Source of the DNA: an uncultured Actinomycetes bacterium
GTDB taxonomy: Bacteria > Actinomycetota > Actinomycetes > Nanopelagicales > Nanopelagicaceae
Direction of reading: 5' to 3'
Assembly: GCA_903822245.1 (NCBI GenBank)
Contig: CAIJOE010000186.1
Location: forward strand, 1-12,630
Length of the DNA stretch: 12,630 bases
The notes beneath the pieces were generated by a model. The model made no database searches. It saw only the letters and a program-made list of their open reading frames with translations, and had not been told where the DNA came from. This document shows, in pieces, positions 1 to 8,215 of the stretch; the stretch's first letter is position 1, and each line of letters opens with the position of its first letter. A program made the position numbers and the translations under genes.

Positions 1-39
1 AAGAAGTTGATTGCTAAATCAGGTGAACTCGTTATATGA
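1..39 (+). CDS. C-terminal end of an upstream gene (partial)
   Basis: The first frame reads twelve codons (KKLIAKSGELVI) and then TGA at 37-39. The stop overlaps the ATG of the next gene in an ATGA arrangement, which is typical of translationally coupled genes and is the main support for a real gene end here. In related actinobacteria a tRNA nucleotidyltransferase or a Nudix hydrolase lies at this place, but twelve residues are too few to decide. Confidence 0.4.
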   Translation, partial: KKLIAKSGELVI

Positions 40-1133
40 AAAAAGTACTTTTTGTAATTACCTTACTAATTTCTATTTCAGTGCCTCAAATAGCTAAGGC
101 CGATTCGGTTGTAGTTCTTAGTGATCAATCACATCGTCAGATTGATGGAAAGTTTTTTGATGATGAATTGGCGACTTCCTTAAGTTATAACGGAAGACTA
201 GGTCAATTAGTTTTTGCTCCTCCTAGAGGTACCCGCACTTGGCAGATTGATGCCCAATTAATAGATGATGTAGTCGCTATGACCTCTGACTATCAATTAC
301 TTGATGGAAGTAAGGGGATCGGAAAATTAACGGCGCAAATTTGGTTGTCGCAATTAAAGTCAATAACAGGGGGAAGTCAGATATATGCCTTGCCGTATGG
401 AAATCCCTCTGGTTATTGGATCCACCGCCTCTCACCTCATAATGAGAGTTACTTTTTAACTGCTGGGGTTTCACGCCTAACTAATTTCTTTGAGCGTGAA
501 GTTCAACCTTTAAAGGCTTACCCATCAAATTCTTATTTCAAGCTAGATGCCCTGACCATCCAAGCCTTCACTGACGCACAGGCTGAAATCCAAGCAAACG
601 CAAGTTTTATGGATCCCTTAGCCCTTGATAATTTACACGCAAGAATTGCATCCGTTTTTAATCAAAATTTAAGCAGAGAGCTGCGCGACTTCCTGGATTT
701 AGATTTGGCAACAACTACTCGCGACTTAAACCACCGAATTCGCCTAGCTCCAGGTCGCTTTACTGTTTCATCATCACATCAGAAGCTGCCAATCACTTTA
801 ATTAATGACTTTCCGGCAAGCGCGAAAGTTAAATTATCCGTAGCTGCGCTAAATGGAAAAGTTGTTGTTTCTGATGTTCCAGATCAAGTTCTTCCTGGCA
901 AAGGTAAAGTTCAAATAATGATTCCAGTTGAGGTGCTTACCTCTGGTTCGAGCACTTTATCTGTGAGTATCCAGTCCATGCAGGGAAATCAATTGGGGCA
1001 AACAGTCCTATATCCGCTGCAATTGCGCGTTATTAGTCCGGTAGCAACTTGGATTACCACGGGGGCTGCCGTAGTTCTTTTCTTTTCTGCAGTAGTTCAA
1101 AGTATTCGCCGAATTAGAAAGCGTAAGAATTGA
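36..1133 (+). CDS. DUF6049 family membrane-anchored exported protein
   Basis: This is a 365-residue protein of unknown function. Residues 1-22 form a signal peptide with a basic start (MKK), a hydrophobic core and a likely cleavage after AKA. The middle is a soluble extracytoplasmic region, and roughly residues 230-330 are rich in beta-type sequence. A single transmembrane helix lies near 335-355, followed by a basic tail (RRIRKRKN), so the bulk should sit outside the membrane with the C-terminus inside. The position directly before murJ and the C-terminal anchor match the actinobacterial DUF6049 family. Members in larger genomes are usually much longer, often about 700 residues, so this one seems reduced. 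The start is the ATG at 36, preceded by AGGTGA at 21-26. The family link rests on context and the C-terminal pattern; a role in envelope assembly alongside MurJ is inference. Confidence 0.75.
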   Translation: MKKVLFVITLLISISVPQIAKADSVVVLSDQSHRQIDGKFFDDELATSLSYNGRLGQLVFAPPRGTRTWQIDAQLIDDVVAMTSDYQLLDGSKGIGKLTAQIWLSQLKSITGGSQIYALPYGNPSGYWIHRLSPHNESYFLTAGVSRLTNFFEREVQPLKAYPSNSYFKLDALTIQAFTDAQAEIQANASFMDPLALDNLHARIASVFNQNLSRELRDFLDLDLATTTRDLNHRIRLAPGRFTVSSSHQKLPITLINDFPASAKVKLSVAALNGKVVVSDVPDQVLPGKGKVQIMIPVEVLTSGSSTLSVSIQSMQGNQLGQTVLYPLQLRVISPVATWITTGAAVVLFFSAVVQSIRRIRKRKN

Positions 1134-2728
1134 ATACCGGGGCGCTCTTAAAATCTTCAACTGTGATGGCAATTGGCACCATCATTTCGCGAATAACTGG
1201 TTTGATCCGCGGACTATTGCTAGTTGCAGTTCTTGGTACCGCACTACTTGGTGATACTTTCAATGTGGCTAATACGATGCCAAATATTTTATATAACTTA
1301 CTTATTGGTGGGGCGCTTACCGCAGTATTTGTGCCACAAATAGTTCGGGCCACAAATGGAAGTGATGGGGGATCGGCTTTTATCTCCCGTTTAGTAACCG
1401 CAACTTGTGTCTTTCTTGGCGCATTAGTTGTTGTTGCAGTAATTATTGCCCCACTCTTGGTGCGGATATTTGCTACTAGTTATGTAGGTCGCCCTGAGTT
1501 TGAAGTAACTACCTTGTTTATGCGCTACTGCTTGCCTCAGATCTTTTTCATGGGGTTATTTGCGCTACTAAGCCAGATTGCTAATGCAAAAGGAAAGTTT
1601 GGGCCAATGATGTGGGCCCCGATTCTAAATAACTTAGTTGGTATTGCGGTCTTGCTTTGGTTCTTACACGCAGTTAAGAATCCAACGGTAGCCAATATTT
1701 CACATTCTGAAATTATTTGGCTTGGTGTTGGAACTACAGCTGGCTATGTTGTCCAAGCTTTCATATTGATTCCAGTAATTGCAAAGACTCATATAAAGAT
1801 TCGCCCGCGCTTTGATTGGCGCGATCCAGAATTAAAGAAATCTATTCACCTTGCAAGTTGGACTGTGGCCTTTGCGGCGATCTCACAACTAAGTTATTTG
1901 TTTACGGTCAACCTTTCCACGGGGGCAGCGGTACGCGCACTAAAAGAGGGAATTACTACCGGTGTTGGTTACACGCCCTATACCTATTCGCAATTTGTTT
2001 TCATGTTGCCCCATTCAGTGGTAACAATTTCAGTTGTTACTGCGCTCTTACCATCGCTTTCTAAATTTGCTCAGGAAAAGAAGGTGGGGGATATACATGA
2101 CCAATTAGTTAGAGCGATGCGATTGGTTGGCTTAATAACAGTTCCCAGCTCAATTGCTTTCCTTTTCTTTGGCCCCCTAATTACCCAAACACTTTTCTTT
2201 GGTATTTCCCAAGCTGATGGCAAGTATTTAGGTTTTGTGCTTTCAGCCTTCGCCCTTGGTTTAGCGCCAATGAGCCTAAACTTGATCGCACTTCGTGGAC
2301 TAAATGCTTTTGAGAATGTGAAATTACAAGTTTTAAGTAATGCAATTATGAATGCTGTTGCAGCCACTTTTTCCGTTGGTTTGGCTCTAGCACTTCCGGC
2401 TAAATGGGTAACTATTGGTTTGGCCGCAGCGCTTTCAATTAGTTATTTTGTTGGGGCCTGGCTCACAACCCGGTTACTTAGAAGGTATGAAGTGCGAATT
2501 GCCTTAGGTGAAGTTCTCGGTTTCTATTTAAAACTAGCTGTTTTCTCACTGTTCACGGCTGTGCCGCTGTGGCTACTGGGAAACCGACTCCCAGGTGGGA
2601 ATACTCTGCGACTAGCAGTGGTTCTATTAGTAGGTGGCCTTGGCTACCTTGGCTTAGCCAAAATATTTAAAGTCGATGAAATCACTAGTGTTTTTGAAAC
2701 TATTAAGAAGAAAAGAAAAGGTAGATAA
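1130..2728 (+). CDS. murJ: Lipid II flippase MurJ (MviN family)
   Basis: A polytopic membrane protein of 532 residues of the MOP exporter superfamily, predicted to move lipid II from the inner to the outer face of the membrane for peptidoglycan synthesis. The N-terminus carries the family pattern LLKSS, then SRITGLIR (20-27), then GDTFNVA with Asp42, corresponding to the SR-x-LG-x-xRD and TDAFFVA blocks of MurJ. About fourteen hydrophobic segments follow. The chosen start is TTG at 1130, which overlaps the preceding stop (TTGA). It keeps the conserved LLKSS; an ATG at 1166 would remove it. The protein ends with a short basic tail (KKKRKGR), so the C-terminal pseudokinase extension of mycobacterial MviN is absent. 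Its stop directly abuts the trxB ATG, leaving no room for the sigM-type sigma factor genes found here in other actinobacteria. Confidence 0.93.
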   Translation: MNTGALLKSSTVMAIGTIISRITGLIRGLLLVAVLGTALLGDTFNVANTMPNILYNLLIGGALTAVFVPQIVRATNGSDGGSAFISRLVTATCVFLGALVVVAVIIAPLLVRIFATSYVGRPEFEVTTLFMRYCLPQIFFMGLFALLSQIANAKGKFGPMMWAPILNNLVGIAVLLWFLHAVKNPTVANISHSEIIWLGVGTTAGYVVQAFILIPVIAKTHIKIRPRFDWRDPELKKSIHLASWTVAFAAISQLSYLFTVNLSTGAAVRALKEGITTGVGYTPYTYSQFVFMLPHSVVTISVVTALLPSLSKFAQEKKVGDIHDQLVRAMRLVGLITVPSSIAFLFFGPLITQTLFFGISQADGKYLGFVLSAFALGLAPMSLNLIALRGLNAFENVKLQVLSNAIMNAVAATFSVGLALALPAKWVTIGLAAALSISYFVGAWLTTRLLRRYEVRIALGEVLGFYLKLAVFSLFTAVPLWLLGNRLPGGNTLRLAVVLLVGGLGYLGLAKIFKVDEITSVFETIKKKRKGR

Positions 2729-3658
2729 ATGAGTGATGTTCAGGAATTAGTAATCGTTGGCTCTGGGCCTGCTGGTTACACCGCAGCTATTTATGCAGCG
2801 CGCGCTCAACTATCACCCACGATCTATGAAGGTTCTGTTACTGCAGGTGGCGCACTTATGAACACTACAGATGTTGAGAACTTTCCAGGATTTCCAGATG
2901 GAGTAATGGGTCCTGATTTAATGGATTCACTTCGCAAGCAAGCCCAAAAGTTTGGTTCAAAGTTAATTACTGATGACATTGTTGAAATGGATTTATCTGG
3001 TGATATTAAAGTCCTAAAAGATGGGTCTGGAAATACCGTAAAAGCAAGATCTGTAATTCTTGCAACTGGTTCGGCATATAAAGAAATTGGATTAGAAAAC
3101 GAAAAGCGTCTTTCTGGTCGTGGTGTTTCTTGGTGTGCTACGTGCGATGGTTTCTTTTTCCGCGAAAAAGAATTGGCAGTTGTTGGTGGCGGCGACTCAG
3201 CAATGGAGGAGGCAAACTTCCTCACTCGCTTTGCAACTAAGGTTTATTTAATCCACCGTCGTGATTCACTTAGGGCTTCAAAGATTATGGCTGAGCGCGC
3301 TCAAGCCAACCCAAAGATTGAATTCATTTGGAATACTGAAGTTATTGATGTTTTAGGCGCTGAAAAGGTTGAGGGACTCCAACTTCGAAACTTGGTTACA
3401 AATGAAGTAAGTGAGAAGAAGTTTGATGGCCTTTTTGTCGCCATTGGACATGTTCCACGCAGCGAGCTTCTAGTTGGCCAAATTGATCTAGATGATGAAG
3501 GTTATGTGAAGGTCGTTGGGCGCAGCACCAATACCAACCTCAAGGGCGTATTTGCTTGTGGCGACCTAGTTGATCACACCTACCGCCAAGCAATCACTGC
3601 GGCAGGCTCTGGCTGCTCTGCGGCCCTTGATGCCGAGCGTTTTTTGGCGGGACATTAA
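2729..3658 (+). CDS. trxB: Thioredoxin-disulfide reductase
   Basis: A cytoplasmic flavoenzyme of 309 residues, the usual length for low-molecular-weight TrxB. It passes electrons from NADPH through FAD and a redox disulfide to thioredoxin. The FAD-binding GSGPAG lies at 11-16 and the active-site CATC at 136-139. The NADPH-binding GGGDSA is at 153-158 with HRR at 176-178, the pattern for NADPH specificity. The second FAD motif, GDLVD, starts at 278. The ATG at 2729 follows the murJ stop with no gap, so it is probably cotranscribed with murJ. Its substrate gene trxA is 56 bp downstream. All key residues are present. Confidence 0.97.
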   Translation: MSDVQELVIVGSGPAGYTAAIYAARAQLSPTIYEGSVTAGGALMNTTDVENFPGFPDGVMGPDLMDSLRKQAQKFGSKLITDDIVEMDLSGDIKVLKDGSGNTVKARSVILATGSAYKEIGLENEKRLSGRGVSWCATCDGFFFREKELAVVGGGDSAMEEANFLTRFATKVYLIHRRDSLRASKIMAERAQANPKIEFIWNTEVIDVLGAEKVEGLQLRNLVTNEVSEKKFDGLFVAIGHVPRSELLVGQIDLDDEGYVKVVGRSTNTNLKGVFACGDLVDHTYRQAITAAGSGCSAALDAERFLAGH

Positions 3659-3714
3659 TCAGTTTGAAACTACAATTAACCCATTCAAGATAAATAGATA
3701 ACGAAGGAAAATAA
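3659..3714 (+). promoter_or_regulatory. trxB-trxA spacer with trxA ribosome binding site and possible weak promoter
   Basis: This 56 bp gap is large for this tightly packed region. A clear Shine-Dalgarno AAGGA at 3704-3708 sits six bases before the trxA ATG. TTGAAA at 3664-3669 could be a -35 element, but the matching -10 region (around CAAGAT at 3686-3691) is weak. Independent transcription of trxA is therefore only a possibility. Confidence 0.3.
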
Positions 3715-4038
3715 ATGAGCGCAGCACAACCAGTAACAACCGCTACTTTTGAAGAAGTAGTTCTAAAGTCAACAACTCCAGTTCTAGTTGATTTCTGGGC
3801 TGAGTGGTGTGGTCCTTGCCGCGCTGTTGGTCCAATCCTTGATCAGATTGCCGAAGAGCATGCTGGCAAACTAAAGGTTGTAAAGCTAAACACTGATGAA
3901 GAATCTGCAATCGCTATTAAGTATGGAATTACTTCAATCCCAACACTTAATGTTTTTGTTAATGGCGAAGTTGTTAAGACCGTCATTGGTGCAAAGCCAA
4001 AGCCAGCACTTCTCAAAGAACTAGAAGCTTTTATCTAG
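3715..4038 (+). CDS. trxA: Thioredoxin
   Basis: A classical small cytoplasmic thioredoxin of 107 residues that reduces protein disulfides and is itself reduced by TrxB. The active site WCGPC is at 31-35 within a DFWAEWCGPC context. The conserved cis-proline is Pro76 in SIPT. The length covers one complete thioredoxin fold with no signal peptide. The start has a good ribosome binding site. It lies between trxB and the cwlM-like gene, the same order as trxB2-trxC-cwlM in Mycobacterium tuberculosis. Confidence 0.97.
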   Translation: MSAAQPVTTATFEEVVLKSTTPVLVDFWAEWCGPCRAVGPILDQIAEEHAGKLKVVKLNTDEESAIAIKYGITSIPTLNVFVNGEVVKTVIGAKPKPALLKELEAFI

Positions 4039-4057
4039 GCAATGCTTTCTCCTAAAC

Positions 4058-5158
4058 ATGTCGCCTGCTGATATCAATAATCAGAGCGATGTAATTGCGC
4101 AGGTTACAAATACTCTTGCGCGCCTTGGTTTTCTAAGCACCGCATCAAATCAAGTAGATGTCGTTGTTATTGATGCGGTAAAGGCTTTTCAACAAGAACG
4201 TGGTTTGGTTGTTAGTGGTGAATTAAATGAGATGACTCTTCGCTCAATTGAAGAGGCCCGTTGGAAGCTTGGTGATCGAAGCCTTTCTTATAACCCGCAA
4301 AAGATGATCCGCGGTGATGATGTGGCAACTTTGCAAACCAGATTGATAGAAATGGGTTTTAATTGCGGTCGGGCTGACGGAGTTTTTGGGCCAAGAACTG
4401 AAAGCTCTGTAAAAGAATTTCAAAAAAGCGTTGGTGAGAAAAGTGATGGTGTTTGTGGCCCAGCAACTGTTATGTCTTTAGTGCGTCTTACAAAAACTGT
4501 TTCCGGTGGTTCTCCGGCCACTCTTCGCGATAATGCTCATCGCGCAGTTCGTGGCCCAGCTCTTGCAAATAAAGTAATTGTTCTAGATCCAAGTTCTGAT
4601 GCCTTGGATGGCGAGATAGCTTTTGACATTGCCCAAAGATTAGAAGGAAGACTAATCGCACTTGGTGTTACCGTCTTTATCTCTAGAAGCGCCGCAAAAG
4701 TGCCTAGCGATAGCGAGCGAATTGATTTAGCCAATAAAGCTACGGCTGATTTAGTGATCTCACTTCATACCGATAATTACAAGAATGAATCAGCACATGG
4801 TGTGGCAACTTATTACTACGGAAGTGATCTGCATGGGATTCATTCCGTGGTGGGTGAAAGATTTGCAGCCCTCGTGCAGCGCGAAATAACGGCTCGAACC
4901 GATCTTCTCAATTGCCGGACCCATGCAAAAACCTGGGATATCTTGCGATTGACCAAAGCTCCGACGGTTCGACTAGATCTTGGCTATTTATCTAATCCAG
5001 GGGATGTGGCCAGATTAGCTGACCCACAATTTAGAGAAACTGTTGTTGAATCCTTGATGATTGCAATCCAACGCCTTTATTTATCTGCTGAAAATGATGC
5101 CAAAACTGGAACTCTTCGAATCTCAGACCTACGTCGGGCAGGGATTCGAAAGGACTAA
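4058..5158 (+). CDS. cwlM: CwlM-like peptidoglycan regulator, probably inactive amidase_3 protein
   Basis: A 366-residue protein with two N-terminal peptidoglycan_binding_1 repeats (about 12-65 and 85-143) followed by an N-acetylmuramoyl-L-alanine amidase_3 domain (about 172-342). It has no signal peptide, so it should be cytoplasmic, as is mycobacterial CwlM. Active amidases carry DPGHGG with a zinc His, a zinc Glu, a second zinc His in SLH and a catalytic Glu. Here the first block reads LDPSSD (176-181), losing the His, and the last reads LDLGYLSN (306-313), with Asp307 where Glu is expected. His237 in SLH remains. The KTWDILRLTK stretch (291-300) and the tail with KTGT (349-352) resemble mycobacterial CwlM, which when phosphorylated stimulates MurA. 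The same role here is inference. The ATG at 4058 has no strong ribosome binding site and lies 19 bp after trxA. Confidence 0.85.
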   Translation: MSPADINNQSDVIAQVTNTLARLGFLSTASNQVDVVVIDAVKAFQQERGLVVSGELNEMTLRSIEEARWKLGDRSLSYNPQKMIRGDDVATLQTRLIEMGFNCGRADGVFGPRTESSVKEFQKSVGEKSDGVCGPATVMSLVRLTKTVSGGSPATLRDNAHRAVRGPALANKVIVLDPSSDALDGEIAFDIAQRLEGRLIALGVTVFISRSAAKVPSDSERIDLANKATADLVISLHTDNYKNESAHGVATYYYGSDLHGIHSVVGERFAALVQREITARTDLLNCRTHAKTWDILRLTKAPTVRLDLGYLSNPGDVARLADPQFRETVVESLMIAIQRLYLSAENDAKTGTLRISDLRRAGIRKD

Positions 5159-5199
5159 TTAGTTCGCACCCACTTACTTCTCTGTGGGATGATTGCTAG

Positions 5200-6453
5200 A
5201 TGAGTGAAGAGATCTCAAGAGTACGAACTGGTTTGCCCCAGAATTTGACTGAGCGCTTTGCCCATCGTGCCGCCATGATGAAGCCTTCTGAGATTCGATC
5301 TCTATTTGCTGTGGCATCTAGGCCCGACATAGTTTCACTTGCTGGTGGAATGCCAAATCTCTCAGCTTTTCCAATGGAGATGATGGCTACTGTTATTGAG
5401 AAGTTAGTTCGAGAAAATGGCCAAGAAGCTTTGCAGTATGGCAGCGGACAAGGCCACCCCAAACTGCGTGCTCAGATTTGTGATGTGATGGCACTTGAAG
5501 GAATCTCGGCTCACCCAGATGATGTAATTGTTACTACTGGCTCCCAACAAGCACTTGATTTAATTTCCAGAATTTTTATTGATCCAGGCGACGTTGTCTT
5601 GGCTGAAGCCCCTTCTTATGTTGGCGCGCTTGGAACTTTCTCGCAATATGAAGCACAAGTAGTTCACGTGGCAATGGATAACGATGGCTTAATTCCGCAA
5701 GCACTTAGAGAAGCCATCTCCACAACTCGCGCTTCTGGGCGCAAAATCAAATTCCTTTATTTAATCCCTAACTATCAAAATCCAGCAGGTGTTCTACTTT
5801 CACCAGAGCGGCGAACAGAGATCCTTGAAATTTGTAATAAAGAAAAGATTTTTGTGGTTGAAGATAACCCTTATGGCTTACTTGGATTTGATCGACCTTC
5901 ACCGGACGCGATGCGCGCTGAAGATTCAGAAAATGTTATTTATCTTGGTTCTTTCTCAAAGACAATTGCTCCAGGATTTCGAGTTGGCTGGGCGCTAGTT
6001 CCACAAGCACTTAAAGAAAAATTAGTAATTGCCCTTGAGTCATCAGTTCTTTGTCCTTCTAACTTCACTCAGCTAGCGATCTCTAGTTATCTCTCTGATC
6101 AGCCATGGCGCGATCAGATCGCTTCATTTACTCAGCTTTATAAAGTGCGCAGAGATGCGATGCTTGAGTCCCTAGAGAAGTATTTTCCAAAGGGTGCAAC
6201 TTGGACCAAACCTGGTGGTGGGTTTTATGTTTGGGCCACACTTCCAGAAGGAATTGATACCAAAGCTTTGATGCCCAAGGCAATTGTTGGAAAGGTTGCT
6301 TATGTTCCTGGCACCGCATTCTATGCTGATGGTTTTGGCACTAGAGAGATGCGACTTTCTTATTGCTATCCAACACCAGAACGTATTCGAGATGGAATCA
6401 AGTCCTTAGGACATGTGCTGGAAACTGAGTTAAAGGTTCGCGAACTAAATTAA
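5200..6453 (+). CDS. PLP-dependent fold type I aminotransferase
   Basis: A cytoplasmic aminotransferase of 417 residues, full length for the family, resembling the 2-aminoadipate/LysN and aromatic aminotransferase group related to MocR C-terminal domains. Visible features in order are GGMPN (49-53), QYGSGQGHPKLR (79-90), the TGSQQALD cofactor-binding turn (113-120), NYQNPAG (191-197) and EDNPYG (221-226) with the pyridine-binding Asp222. The Schiff-base lysine is Lys254 in SFSKTIAPGFRVGW, and Arg385 in MRLSY should hold the substrate carboxylate. The substrate cannot be told from sequence. There is no DNA-binding domain, so it is not a MocR regulator. The ATG at 5200 lacks a clear Shine-Dalgarno sequence. 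Its last 9 bp overlap the parB end on the other strand. An aminotransferase here is not part of the mycobacterial order. Confidence 0.9.
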   Translation: MSEEISRVRTGLPQNLTERFAHRAAMMKPSEIRSLFAVASRPDIVSLAGGMPNLSAFPMEMMATVIEKLVRENGQEALQYGSGQGHPKLRAQICDVMALEGISAHPDDVIVTTGSQQALDLISRIFIDPGDVVLAEAPSYVGALGTFSQYEAQVVHVAMDNDGLIPQALREAISTTRASGRKIKFLYLIPNYQNPAGVLLSPERRTEILEICNKEKIFVVEDNPYGLLGFDRPSPDAMRAEDSENVIYLGSFSKTIAPGFRVGWALVPQALKEKLVIALESSVLCPSNFTQLAISSYLSDQPWRDQIASFTQLYKVRRDAMLESLEKYFPKGATWTKPGGGFYVWATLPEGIDTKALMPKAIVGKVAYVPGTAFYADGFGTREMRLSYCYPTPERIRDGIKSLGHVLETELKVRELN

Positions 6454-7305
6454 TTTATTGATGCGATAAGCATCTTCTAGGTTGGCAATCTCGATCGTAA
6501 TCTTGCCCTTTTGCTTACCTAATTCCACACTGACTCGGGTATCCAACTTGTTTGATAGTTCATCTGCTAACTCTTTGAGTGCTGGAGTTAGGGACTTGGC
6601 AGCCTTTGGAGCGTTGACTTTCTTAGATCCTTGGTGGGTGGCAACAATCTCTTCGGTTGCGCGAACACTCAGGCCTTCAGAAACAATTCGATTGGCCAGT
6701 TTCTCAATTTCTTTTTCATCACTTAACGTTAAAAGCGCCCGAGCATGACCAGCAGATAGAACCCCTGCTGCTACTCGGCGCTGGACTGTGGCAGGAAGAT
6801 TTAGCAGGCGTAATGTATTTGTAATTGCTGGGCGAGACTTGCCGACCTTTATTGCAAGTTCATCGTGGGTGTAACCAAAATCGTTTAATAAATTTTGGTA
6901 AGCAGCGCCCTCTTCAAGTGGGTTTAGTTGAGAGCGGTGAATATTTTCAAGAAGCGCTTCTCGTAGTAGCTCGTTATCTGGAGTTTGGCGAATTATTACT
7001 GGAATAGTTTTCAAGCCAGCTAATTTAGAAGCGCGTAATCTGCGCTCTCCCATAATCAATTCATATTTACCACCACCAATGTCACGAACGACTGGAGGTT
7101 GCATAACACCGACTTCTTTAATCGATGCTGATAATTCATTTAGTTCATCAGTATCAAAAATAGTTCTTGGTTGTTTTGGGTTTGGAAGAATTGAATTAAT
7201 ATCAACTTCATTTTGCGTTGCAACACTTATGCCAGTTGCGGTGGTAATTGAAGTTGGAATAAGTGAATCTAGTCCGCGACCAAGGCCACCTTTGCGAGTA
7301 CTCAT
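6445..7305 (-). CDS. parB: Chromosome-partitioning protein ParB
   Basis: A 286-residue ParB/Spo0J protein that binds parS sites, hydrolyses CTP while sliding on DNA, and is moved by ParA to separate new origins. The N-terminal KGGLGRGLDSLI (5-16) is the typical ParA-contacting segment. The ParBc nucleotide-binding domain follows with GERRLRA at 86-92 and ENIHRSQLNPLEE at 120-132. A helix-turn-helix lies at about 146-170, and the C-terminal dimerisation region ends with EDAYRINKLI. The ATG at 7305 overlaps the parA stop by four bases, so the two are translationally coupled. Two parS-type sites in this window (8187-8202 and 8817-8830) are its expected targets. Confidence 0.96.
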   Translation of the reverse strand: MSTRKGGLGRGLDSLIPTSITTATGISVATQNEVDINSILPNPKQPRTIFDTDELNELSASIKEVGVMQPPVVRDIGGGKYELIMGERRLRASKLAGLKTIPVIIRQTPDNELLREALLENIHRSQLNPLEEGAAYQNLLNDFGYTHDELAIKVGKSRPAITNTLRLLNLPATVQRRVAAGVLSAGHARALLTLSDEKEIEKLANRIVSEGLSVRATEEIVATHQGSKKVNAPKAAKSLTPALKELADELSNKLDTRVSVELGKQKGKITIEIANLEDAYRINKLI

Positions 7306-8207
7306 GCGCTATGTGCTCCAGATGTTAGGTTAGTTGTTTCTCCAGAACCACGTCTTGCAATCTCGCGGGCCACACCCATATAAGCAATAGCGCCAGGAGA
7401 TGATGCGTCATATGTCATTACTGTTTGATTAAAAGATGGTGCTTCAGAAACTCTTACGGCGCGTGGAATTGGAATATCTATTAATTCATTTGGAAAGTGT
7501 TGTCTTACGCTATTTGCAACATCATTTGCTAAGCGAGTTCTAGAATCAAACATTGTTAAAACAATTGTTGAGATTCGCACTCTTTGATTCAACATTTGTT
7601 TTACTTGATCTAAAGTTTTTAATAGAAGTGACAATCCTTCTAGTGAGTAGTACTCGCATTGAATTGGAACTAAAACTTCCTCGGCAGATGTGAGGGCATT
7701 TACGGTTAACAAACCTAACGATGGTGGGCAATCTATAATTACATAATCAAGCCTGGCACCTTGCGCCTCGCGCAATGCTAGAAATTTATCCAAAGCTAAT
7801 TTGAGTCGTCCTTCTCGCGAAACAAAAGAAACCATATTTATTTCAGCTCCTGCTAAAGAGACATCAGCTGGGGCGCATTCAAGGTGAGGAAAGCCAGCAA
7901 CTTTTGTGACTACATCTGCAAGTGCAACGTCATTTACTAATACTTCATACATTCCATCTAACTCTTCGCGATCAATACCAAGGGCGGTGCAGGCATTGCC
8001 TTGTGGATCTAAATCAATTACGAGGACCTTTAGTCCACCCATCGCTAGGGCTGCTGCAATATTGACTGCGGTAGTGGTCTTACCGACCCCGCCTTTTTGG
8101 TTTGCCACAGTAAATACCCGAGTTTTTAGGGGTGTTGGCATTGGCTCCTTGAGCCGGCGGATGCCGATCACTTTTGGAGCAGCTAATGTTTCACGTGAAT
8201 CATCCAC
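7302..8207 (-). CDS. parA: Chromosome-partitioning ATPase ParA (Soj)
   Basis: A 301-residue deviant Walker-type ATPase that binds DNA non-specifically when ATP-bound and works with ParB in origin segregation. The deviant Walker A is KGGVGKTT at 38-45, the A-prime motif is DLDPQGN at 65-71 and Walker B is IIDCPPS at 157-163. The start is taken as GTG at 8207, eight bases after the rsmG stop, with no good Shine-Dalgarno; translation may depend on coupling. The next in-frame Met is residue 23, which would leave a shorter but still complete ATPase. The first codons lie within a parS-like site, giving the peptide DDSRETL. ParA is probably expressed from the rpmH-yidC-rsmG operon. Confidence 0.95.
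   Translation of the reverse strand: MDDSRETLAAPKVIGIRRLKEPMPTPLKTRVFTVANQKGGVGKTTTAVNIAAALAMGGLKVLVIDLDPQGNACTALGIDREELDGMYEVLVNDVALADVVTKVAGFPHLECAPADVSLAGAEINMVSFVSREGRLKLALDKFLALREAQGARLDYVIIDCPPSLGLLTVNALTSAEEVLVPIQCEYYSLEGLSLLLKTLDQVKQMLNQRVRISTIVLTMFDSRTRLANDVANSVRQHFPNELIDIPIPRAVRVSEAPSFNQTVMTYDASSPGAIAYMGVAREIARRGSGETTNLTSGAHSA
8187..8202. promoter_or_regulatory. parS: parS-like site in the start of parA
   Basis: The 16-mer TGTTTCACGTGAATCA differs from the known consensus TGTTTCACGTGAAACA at one position (14, T for A). It lies inside parA codons 2 to 7 and is a likely ParB-binding site. A second CACGTG core at 8205-8210 spans the GTG start but matches the consensus poorly outside the core. 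Confidence 0.8.
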
Positions 8208-8215
8208 GTGAGTAT

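Noticed and set aside
1166..1168. ATG as the murJ start in place of TTG 1130
   Set aside because: It would delete the conserved LLKSS segment and the overlap with the upstream stop; TTG 1130 fits the family better.
5169..5188. CCCAC and GTGGG inverted repeat after cwlM as a terminator
   Set aside because: The stem is five pairs with a ten-base loop and no U tract follows.
5660..5675. CACGTG-centred site in the aminotransferase as a third parS
   Set aside because: Only 10 of 16 positions fit the consensus, barely above the shared core.
7906..8211. 101-codon plus-strand open frame opposite parA
   Set aside because: It is the antisense shadow of the well-supported parA gene, with low-complexity serine- and alanine-rich content.
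8200..8215. CACGTG at 8205-8210 as a full parS site
   Set aside because: Outside the six-base core it matches few consensus positions, so it is noted only as a neighbour of the better site.
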